This document shows positions 1 through 5,031 of a DNA stretch of 5,031 nt, one piece after another. Each line of letters starts with the position of its first letter. The first letter of the stretch is position 1. Below the pieces are notes generated by a model. That model saw only the letters and a program-made list of their open reading frames with translations. It was not told where the DNA came from and searched no databases. Source of the stretch: Flavobacteriaceae bacterium TMED48 (GTDB lineage: Bacteria > Bacteroidota > Bacteroidia > Flavobacteriales > Flavobacteriaceae); assembly GCA_002167945.1 (NCBI GenBank), contig NHDB01000045.1, forward strand, positions 44,107-49,137, read 5' to 3'. Made by a program: the position numbers and the translations under genes.

Positions 1-1671
1 GAACGCAATACTGATTTTTCATTAGAGCATGTCAAATCCGAACTGAATTATATTTTCGAGAACATAAAAAAAGAGCACAAAGGACTGTATTTGGAGGACG
101 TCAAGGACATGATGCATAAGCTTGAACTGTTCGGCTTTCATTTTGCCAGTCTAGACATCCGACAAGATTCAAGGGTCCATCACGGGGTGTTTACAGAAAT
201 TGTATCTCATCCAAACATTCAAAAATATGTTAAAAATTTACCTGCTAATTATGTAGACTTAAGCGAAGAGGAGCGTTGTAAGGTTTTACCGAAATTGACA
301 GGAGATCTTCCTTCCACAATTTTCTCTGATGAAATCACACACCAAACACTTGAGAGTATACGAGCAATGCAGGTAATTCAGGGAACCAATGGGGAGCGCG
401 GCTGTAATCGTTATATTATCAGTAATTGTCAAACTTTAGAGAATATTCTAGAGCTGTTTGCCATGTGCCGTATGAGTGCTTGGGAAAATCCAAAAGTCGA
501 TTTTATTCCCTTATTTGAAACCATACCGGATCTGGAAACTGCTGCTGAGGTCATGGACGGCTTATTTAGTAATCCAATTTATAAAGAGCACCTTGAGCAG
601 CGCGAGATGAAACAAACTGTAATGTTGGGCTTTTCAGACGGTACCAAAGACGGGGGCTATTTTATGGCAAATTGGAGTATTTATAAAGCCAAAGAAGAGC
701 TTAGTGAACTCGCTTCAAAATACGGTATCCGGGTTGCCTTTTTTGATGGTAGGGGAGGTCCGCCGGCACGTGGAGGAGGAAATACACATGAGTTTTACGC
801 CTCCATGGGAGATACTATTCAGAATGACGACATTCAATTGACTGTACAAGGGCAGACCATCAGCTCTAATTTTGGAACCTTGGATTCTTCTCAATTTAAC
901 TTGGAACAGTTATTGAGTTCAGGTATTGAAAGTCAGCTATTTAGCCCAGGCAAAAACAACTTTACTGATGTCGACCGTTCTGCCATGAATGAAATTGCTA
1001 AGATCAGCTACGAAGCATATCAAGATTTCAAAGCCCACCCCATGTTTATTCCTTATCTGGAGCGAATGTCGACCCTACCTTATTACGCTAAAACAAATAT
1101 TGGTAGCCGTCCATCTAAAAGAGGAAAATCATCCGAACTCCGATTTGAAGATTTACGTGCCATCCCTTTTGTAGGTAGCTGGAGTCAATTAAAACAGAAC
1201 GTACCTGGCTTTTTTGGAGTAGGGACTGCGCTCGATCACTTTTTGAATCAAGGAAAATTGGAAGATGTCAAACAATTGTTCCACAACTCAAGATTCTTTA
1301 GAACATTGGTGTTTAACAGTATGATGAGTTTAACCAAATCTTTTTTCCAACTGACAGCCTATATGAAAGAGGATAAAGAGTTTGGCATGTTTTGGGAATT
1401 GATTTTTAACGAGTATTCACTAACTAAAAAATTACTCTTGGTTGTCAGTGATTTTAAATCTTTAATGGAGAATGAAGCTGCTGGTAAAGCATCGATCAAA
1501 GCAAGGGAAGAAATTGTCCAGCCTTTACTTACCATTCAGCAATATGCACTGATGGAATTGCAAAAATTAAAGAACACCAAAAATCCAGATCAAAAGCAAA
1601 TGGAAGTCATGGAAACCATGATTACCCGTTCGCTGTTTGGAAATATAAACGCCAGTAGAAACTCAGCTTAA
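1..1671 (+). CDS. ppc: Phosphoenolpyruvate carboxylase, C-terminal 556 residues (5' end outside window)
   Basis: Cytoplasmic anaplerotic enzyme that carboxylates phosphoenolpyruvate with bicarbonate to oxaloacetate and phosphate. The frame is open from base 1, so the gene starts outside the window; bacterial family members are about 850-900 residues, so roughly 300 are missing. Visible in order (fragment numbering): LDIRQDS near 51-57, whose Arg matches the E. coli PEP-binding Arg396; MLGFSDGTKDGG near 208-219, with Asp213 and Lys216 matching Asp543 and Lys546; the glycine-rich loop FDGRGGPPARGGG near 248-260, with Arg251 and Arg257 matching Arg581 and Arg587; then IGSRPSKR and LRAIP. The C-terminus RNSA keeps the Asn that binds the inhibitor aspartate in E. 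coli. Two departures from E. coli: the loop His579 is Asp249 (bases 745-747), and the terminal Gly is Ala. I believe both are usual in Bacteroidota. No frameshift is seen. The stop overlaps that of convergent aroB. The family assignment is secure. Confidence 0.97.
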   Translation, partial: ERNTDFSLEHVKSELNYIFENIKKEHKGLYLEDVKDMMHKLELFGFHFASLDIRQDSRVHHGVFTEIVSHPNIQKYVKNLPANYVDLSEEERCKVLPKLTGDLPSTIFSDEITHQTLESIRAMQVIQGTNGERGCNRYIISNCQTLENILELFAMCRMSAWENPKVDFIPLFETIPDLETAAEVMDGLFSNPIYKEHLEQREMKQTVMLGFSDGTKDGGYFMANWSIYKAKEELSELASKYGIRVAFFDGRGGPPARGGGNTHEFYASMGDTIQNDDIQLTVQGQTISSNFGTLDSSQFNLEQLLSSGIESQLFSPGKNNFTDVDRSAMNEIAKISYEAYQDFKAHPMFIPYLERMSTLPYYAKTNIGSRPSKRGKSSELRFEDLRAIPFVGSWSQLKQNVPGFFGVGTALDHFLNQGKLEDVKQLFHNSRFFRTLVFNSMMSLTKSFFQLTAYMKEDKEFGMFWELIFNEYSLTKKLLLVVSDFKSLMENEAAGKASIKAREEIVQPLLTIQQYALMELQKLKNTKNPDQKQMEVMETMITRSLFGNINASRNSA

Positions 1672-1676
1672 GCTGA
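1663..1676. repeat. Perfect 14-bp palindrome spanning the overlapping stop codons of ppc and aroB
   Basis: TCAGCTTAAGCTGA is its own reverse complement. Its centre TTAA holds the TAA stop of ppc (1669-1671, + strand) and the TAA stop of aroB (1670-1668, - strand), so both genes end TCA-GCT-TAA and both proteins end Ser-Ala. As RNA, either transcript could form a 5-bp stem (TCAGC/GCTGA) with a TTAA loop. No T-run follows on either strand, so it is not a canonical intrinsic terminator. A role in ending convergent transcription is only a possibility. Confidence 0.85.
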
Positions 1677-2723
1677 TTGATAGAATGCAAACGCTTCTGC
1701 AAACAGTTCTTGTGGAACTTCGACATCGATGTCGGGTTTACCTATCGCTTTGAGTAGTACAAAATTAATACGCCCAGCTTTGTTTTTTTTATCGTGACGC
1801 AACAAGTCGATGATGGCTTTTTGATCTTCGGAACTGATCGTAATTATAGGATAAAAGCTCTTAAAAGTGTGTTTGATTTCATTTGCAGTAGCTGCTCTGA
1901 GTCCACTGCATTTAGTCGCTAGATAGGCTTCCAACACCATACCAATCGCAACGGCTTCACCGTGTAAAAGTCTTGCTTTGTCCGGAGAAGTGAGGTAATA
2001 GGATTCTATGGCATGCCCTAAAGTATGCCCGAAATTTAAGATTTTACGCAGGCCTTTTTCGTAGGGATCCTCCAATACAACTTTAGTTTTTTCAGCAACA
2101 GAGGGTTTGATGAACCCCTCTAGATTATGAGCGGACAAATCCGAAATTGTTTTCAGGGTGTTCCAATAGTCAGGATTTGCGATTAAGCCGTGTTTGAGCA
2201 TTTCGGCAAAACCGCTTCTCAACTCTTCATGAACTAGGGTTTTGAGCCATTCAGCAGCGATTATAACCCCCTGAGGCTCTTGTATGATGCCGATTTGATT
2301 TTTTAATGCTCCTAGGTCAATCCCCGTTTTTCCTCCTACGGAAGCATCTACCATAGCCAATAGGCTGGTCGGAATATTGTAAAAATCAATTCCTCGCTTA
2401 AAAGTACACGCAACAAAACCACCGAGATCGGTCACTACACCTCCCCCTAGGTTGATCAGCACACTGTTTCGATCGGCTCCCTCGGCTGACAGTTCCTCCC
2501 ACAAACTTTGGCAGCTTGTCAGGTTTTTATTTTCTTCACCAGCAGGCATTGTCAGTACTGCGGTTGGGATTATTGAAGAATACTCCAAAAAGCCTTTTAA
2601 ACAATGCTTTTTGGTATTGTTATCTACCAAAATAAAAACAGAACTGTACTGCTTTGAATCTAAAACCGCTTTTAGGTCCTTAATTGCAGAAAGGCCGTAT
2701 GTGATGTTAATTTGATCTTTCAT
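1668..2723 (-). CDS. aroB: 3-dehydroquinate synthase
   Basis: Second enzyme of the shikimate pathway: it converts DAHP to 3-dehydroquinate in the cytoplasm, using NAD+ and a divalent metal (usually Zn2+ or Co2+). From the ATG at 2723 the protein has 351 residues, the usual length. Visible: PAGEENK at 60-66; NAD-binding GGGVVTD at 93-99; FKRG with Arg110; DASVGGKTGID at 126-136, with Lys132 and Asp136; KNQIG with Asn142; and metal ligands Glu174 (GFAEMLKHG), His233 (FGHTLGHAIE, with catalytic His237) and His254 (LHGEAV). All key residues are present, so the gene looks functional. A TTG two codons upstream (2729-2727) is in frame, but ATG is preferred; no Shine-Dalgarno precedes either. The gene lies 54 bases after the hydrolase remnant on the same strand and may have its own promoter. 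It converges on ppc with a 4-base overlap. Confidence 0.96.
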   Translation of the reverse strand: MKDQINITYGLSAIKDLKAVLDSKQYSSVFILVDNNTKKHCLKGFLEYSSIIPTAVLTMPAGEENKNLTSCQSLWEELSAEGADRNSVLINLGGGVVTDLGGFVACTFKRGIDFYNIPTSLLAMVDASVGGKTGIDLGALKNQIGIIQEPQGVIIAAEWLKTLVHEELRSGFAEMLKHGLIANPDYWNTLKTISDLSAHNLEGFIKPSVAEKTKVVLEDPYEKGLRKILNFGHTLGHAIESYYLTSPDKARLLHGEAVAIGMVLEAYLATKCSGLRAATANEIKHTFKSFYPIITISSEDQKAIIDLLRHDKKNKAGRINFVLLKAIGKPDIDVEVPQELFAEAFAFYQSA

Positions 2724-2740
2724 CTTCAATGTGATGAATG

Positions 2741-2748
2741 CAAAAGTA
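2741..2748 (-). promoter_or_regulatory. Candidate Bacteroidota -7 promoter box upstream of aroB
   Basis: On the minus strand this reads TACTTTTG, an exact fit to the Bacteroidota sigma-factor -7 consensus TAnnTTTG. It ends 17 bases before the aroB ATG, implying a leader of roughly 10-14 bases. I see no clear TTTG-type -33 element at the expected distance upstream, which lowers confidence. A dedicated aroB promoter fits the dead gene upstream, since aroB need not depend on read-through from smpB. Confidence 0.4.
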
Positions 2749-2777
2749 AGGATAAATACGAGATGGAAGCAGGCAGT

Positions 2778-3191
2778 TTAGATTTGAGAAAGAATTTCTT
2801 TGAGTCGTTTTAATCCCTTGACTCTATCATTTTTATTGGCCTCTGTAGCCTTTTTACCTTCGCCTGCTCTAAAAAATCTGTATCCTGCCCCCTCGTAAAT
2901 TACCGTTTCATAGGGTGCGCTGTTGTTTTCCATCGCAGTTTTACTTTGAGAAATGGTAACGTTTACTCTATTGTCGTTATCTCCGTAAAAAACATAGATT
3001 GGCACGCGAATATTTTGGTAAGCAGCAGCCTCTTTTGGTCCGGTTCCATAGCAAACAATTGCAGCCTCAATATCAGTTGATTGTGTCGCAAATTGGAAAG
3101 ATTGACTGCCTCCCCCCAGCAAAAACCTAGGACTTACCTCTTTCCCTTCTAACATAGGGGAAAGCTTGACAGAGTCAACCAGGGGTGTGTG
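2778..3191 (-). pseudogene. Decayed C-terminal remnant of a dienelactone hydrolase family protein
   Basis: The open stretch contains an ATG at 3155 that would give 125 residues. Its body matches the C-terminal half of dienelactone hydrolase-like alpha/beta hydrolases, usually about 230-290 residues: GSQSFQFAT, AAIVCYGTGP, VPIYVFYGDNDNRV with the acid Asp (residue 61), and VIYEGAGYRFFRAGE. The N-terminal half is missing; the 92 bases between the ATG and smpB do not encode it. The Gly-x-Cys-x-Gly-Gly nucleophile motif reads FLLGGGSQSF, with no Cys. It survives in the shifted frame: bases 3130-3116 encode LGFCW, with one surplus base before (3131) and two after (3115-3114, in a run of six G). 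The catalytic His is also lost (YEGAGH to YEGAGY, residue 92). Two of three triad residues and half the protein are gone, so I call it a pseudogene; sequencing error could explain the shifts but not the His or the missing half. Confidence 0.8.
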
Positions 3192-3247
3192 CTATCCTGG
3201 AATCCATCTCCTTCACTTTAATCCTATAAACCCATATATTTAAACGC

Positions 3248-3703
3248 CTAAAAACTCTTTTTAATACGCTCTAAATCTCTTTTATTGTCACGATCTTTAA
3301 TCGTTTCTCTTTTGTCGTAAAGTTTTTTTCCTTTTGCCAGTGCGATCCTCAGTTTGGCGAATCCTTTGTCTGTGATAAACAAACGTAAGGGCACGATGGT
3401 TAAACCGGTATTTTGAACTTCGCGTTGTAGTTTTTTAAGCTCTTTTTTATTGAGTAAAAGCTTGCGCTGTGCTTTTGGTCGATGATTGTAACGGGTTCCA
3501 AAAGCGTATTCTTCTATATGCATATTGACCGTAAACAATTCACCGCGTTCATTGAATTCACAAAAACTTTCGGCAATGGAAGCCTTGCTGTTCCGGATTG
3601 ATTTTATCTCTGTTCCGGTCAGTACAATACCCGCTGTGTATTCTTCTAAAAGCTCATACTCAAAGCGTGCCTTTTTATTTTTTATGTGGATTTCCTTTTG
3701 CAC
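3248..3703 (-). CDS. smpB: SsrA-binding protein SmpB
   Basis: Binds tmRNA (SsrA) and delivers it to ribosomes stalled on broken messages, starting trans-translation and tagging the unfinished protein for degradation. The 151 residues form the complete OB-fold protein: IHIKNKKARFEYELLEEYTAGI at the N-terminus, then LTGTEIKSIR near 28-37, the SIAESFCEF strand, NHRPKAQRKLLLNKKE near 73-88, and the C-terminal tail YDKRETIKDRDNKRDLERIKK (129-149), which lies along the mRNA channel and decoding centre. Tyr129 stands where E. coli has His136 before DKR. The start must be the GTG at 3703: the only upstream in-frame codons (TAT TAC CTT TGC AGG) follow a TAG, and the alignment begins normally here. It lies 24 bases after the clpB stop, suggesting cotranscription, though a -7 box sits in that gap. 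The tmRNA gene is not in the window. Confidence 0.96.
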   Translation of the reverse strand: MQKEIHIKNKKARFEYELLEEYTAGIVLTGTEIKSIRNSKASIAESFCEFNERGELFTVNMHIEEYAFGTRYNHRPKAQRKLLLNKKELKKLQREVQNTGLTIVPLRLFITDKGFAKLRIALAKGKKLYDKRETIKDRDNKRDLERIKKSF

Positions 3704-3707
3704 CCTG

Positions 3708-3715
3708 CAAAGGTA
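3708..3715 (-). promoter_or_regulatory. Candidate -7 promoter box directly before the smpB GTG
   Basis: On the minus strand this reads TACCTTTG, an exact TAnnTTTG match, and only four bases (CAGG) separate it from the GTG start. If it is used, transcription would begin at or within a base or two of the start codon, giving a leaderless or nearly leaderless smpB message. No convincing -33 element lies upstream in the end of clpB. smpB may instead be read only from the clpB promoter. Confidence 0.35.
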
Positions 3716-3727
3716 ATACTAATCCTT

Positions 3728-5031
3728 TTAGGAGGATGCTTCACTGTTTCTAAAAACAAATTTTTCATCAAAATAGTCAACGGTTATTGGCTGACTTTTA
3801 TCAAGTTTGTCGCCCAGCAAATCCTTACTCAATGGATTGAGTATCTGCTGTTGCAGCACTCTTTTTACTGGTCTGCCTCCGTATTGAGGATCAAAGCCTA
3901 GTTGTGCCAATTGATCTACAGCCTCCCCCGAAGCGCGAATACTGACTCCCTGGCTTTCAAGTCGTTTTGCAATAAGGTTGAACTGCAGCTTGACAATTTG
4001 CTTGATTTCCTTTTGGGTGAGGGGCGAAAACAGCACGATGTCGTCAATTCGATTTAAAAATTCGGGGCGAATCTGTACTTTGAGCAGTTTCATCACCTGC
4101 GCTTTGGCAGCTTTTTCCGCTTGTTCGAATTCAGGATTGGATTCAAAAGCTGCCTGTATCTCATGGCTTCCCAAGTTGCTGGTCATGATGATAAGGGTAT
4201 TTTTAAAATCTGCCAAACGCCCCTTGTTATCGGTCAATCGACCTTCATCTAATACTTGTAAGAGCACATTAAAGGTGTCGGGATGCGCTTTTTCAATTTC
4301 GTCGAGTAGGACTACAGAATAGGGCTTTCTTCGAACAGCCTCTGTCAGTTGTCCGCCTTCCTCATAACCGACATAGCCTGGAGGAGCGCCTACCAATCGA
4401 CTTACGGCGTGGCGTTCTTGGTATTCGCTCATATCGATACGAGTGATGTTATTTTCATCGTCAAATAACACCTCTGCAAGGGCTTTGGCGAGTTCTGTTT
4501 TGCCTACACCTGTAGTTCCCAAAAATAAAAAGCTACCAATGGGTCGGTTGCTGTGTTGTAAACCTGCCCTGCTTCTTCTGATGGCATCACTTACAGCAGT
4601 CACAGCTTTTTCTTGACCGATGAGGCGTTGGTGTAACACTTCTTCGAGTTTGAGCAGCTTTTCTTTGTCGGACTGCAATATTTTTCTCACAGGAACCCCG
4701 GTCCATTTGGCGACAACTTCTGCGATATCGTCATAGGTAACTTCTTCTTTAATCATACTGTCTTCCGATTGGTTTTTAGCTAAAGTCTCTTGAAGTTTTT
4801 GGATTTTATCCTCCGATTCCTGCAGTTTACCGTATCGGATTTCAGCTACGGTACCGTAATCGCCCTCACGTTCTGCCCGATCTGCCTCTGCCTTAAGGTT
4901 TTCAATCTCAATTTTTGTTTGCTGTATGTTATCTACCACTTCTTTTTCCTGGCTCCAACGGGCAAAAAGGGTTTTGCGTTCTTCTTTTAATTCGCTCAAT
5001 TCCAGATTGAGTTTTTTGATCTTTTCTTGAT
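3728..5031 (-). CDS. clpB: ATP-dependent disaggregase ClpB, C-terminal half (5' end outside window)
   Basis: Hsp100 hexamer that threads aggregated proteins through its pore and works with DnaK to refold them. The frame is open to the window edge, so about 433 of the usual 860-870 residues are seen; the N domain, first ATPase domain and most of the middle domain lie outside. Visible (fragment numbering): charged coiled coil of the middle domain, 1 to about 80, with FARW; linker DIAEVVAKWTGVPV; second ATPase domain with Walker A GTTGVGKT (171-178), pore loop GYVGYEEGG (from 218), Walker B LLDE (241-244), sensor-1 Asn285 in MTSNLG, RPEFLNRID (321-329) with the arginine finger, and sensor-2 GGRPVKR (384-390). 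There is no IGF/IGL ClpP-docking loop, which points to ClpB rather than ClpA, ClpC or ClpX. The TTG at 4999 is internal, not a start. smpB follows after 24 bases. Confidence 0.97.
   Translation of the reverse strand, partial: QEKIKKLNLELSELKEERKTLFARWSQEKEVVDNIQQTKIEIENLKAEADRAEREGDYGTVAEIRYGKLQESEDKIQKLQETLAKNQSEDSMIKEEVTYDDIAEVVAKWTGVPVRKILQSDKEKLLKLEEVLHQRLIGQEKAVTAVSDAIRRSRAGLQHSNRPIGSFLFLGTTGVGKTELAKALAEVLFDDENNITRIDMSEYQERHAVSRLVGAPPGYVGYEEGGQLTEAVRRKPYSVVLLDEIEKAHPDTFNVLLQVLDEGRLTDNKGRLADFKNTLIIMTSNLGSHEIQAAFESNPEFEQAEKAAKAQVMKLLKVQIRPEFLNRIDDIVLFSPLTQKEIKQIVKLQFNLIAKRLESQGVSIRASGEAVDQLAQLGFDPQYGGRPVKRVLQQQILNPLSKDLLGDKLDKSQPITVDYFDEKFVFRNSEASS

Noticed and set aside
91..93. TTG at 91 as the start of a 526-residue protein
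   Set aside because: The PEP carboxylase frame runs open and homologous from base 1; the TTG is an internal Leu codon.
3112..3117. G6 tract as a phase-variation switch for the hydrolase
   Set aside because: A change at the tract alone would not restore the gene: a second surplus base lies at 3131, the N-terminal half is missing and the catalytic His is gone.
3166..3178. Inverted repeat TTGAC-AGA-GTCAA between smpB and the hydrolase remnant
   Set aside because: A 5-bp stem with a 3-base loop, no T-run, lying within the upstream part of the remnant's open frame; too short to call a terminator or operator.
3181..3217. Short minus-strand frame starting GTG-AAG-GAG-ATG upstream of the hydrolase remnant
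   Set aside because: It encodes only about 13 residues before a TGA and shows no similarity to the missing hydrolase N-terminus; no evidence of translation.
3686..3901. AGGAGG followed directly by ATG on the + strand near 3731-3738, suggesting a rightward gene
   Set aside because: The spacing between the motif and ATG is zero, the frame lies antisense to the end of clpB and its product resembles nothing; it is the complement of the clpB C-terminal codons.
4496..4519. ClpB second Walker A has Thr in place of Pro (GTTGVGKT)
   Set aside because: The Lys and Thr needed for ATP binding are intact and I recall this form as common in Bacteroidota ClpB, so it is not a defect.
4790..4990. Hydrophobic 66-residue + strand frame that could look like a small membrane protein
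   Set aside because: It is antisense to the Lys/Glu-rich coiled coil of ClpB; complementing such codons gives Phe/Leu-rich frames by default.

Overview
The window reads as ordinary chromosomal housekeeping DNA from a member of the Bacteroidota (flavobacterial, cytophagal or sphingobacterial type; I cannot name a genus). The signs are a moderately AT-rich composition, no Shine-Dalgarno sequences in front of the genes, TAnnTTTG-type -7 boxes just upstream of two starts, and protein variants I associate with this phylum: FDGRGGPPARGGG in phosphoenolpyruvate carboxylase, GTTGVGKT in ClpB and the KKLYDKRETIKDRD tail of SmpB.

Layout from left to right: the C-terminal two thirds of a phosphoenolpyruvate carboxylase gene (ppc, + strand, cut by the left edge); aroB (3-dehydroquinate synthase, - strand), whose stop codon overlaps that of ppc inside a perfect 14-bp palindrome; a decayed remnant of a dienelactone hydrolase family gene (- strand); smpB (trans-translation factor, - strand, GTG start); and the C-terminal half of clpB (disaggregase, - strand, cut by the right edge). 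The four leftward genes are read clpB, smpB, hydrolase remnant, aroB, with gaps of 24, about 56 and 54 bases. ppc converges on them. No stretch over 300 bases lacks a gene or gene remnant. I see no RNA genes, CRISPR array, insertion sequence or phage gene.

ppc supplies oxaloacetate from phosphoenolpyruvate, while aroB acts in the shikimate pathway, which consumes phosphoenolpyruvate and erythrose 4-phosphate, so the convergent pair sit on competing uses of the same metabolite. clpB and smpB both deal with failed protein synthesis: one resolves aggregates, the other rescues stalled ribosomes.

No new biological system is visible. The points most worth a second look are the hydrolase remnant, where the nucleophile-cysteine motif is still readable in another frame between two small insertions, and the palindrome that makes both convergent genes end in Ser-Ala-stop.
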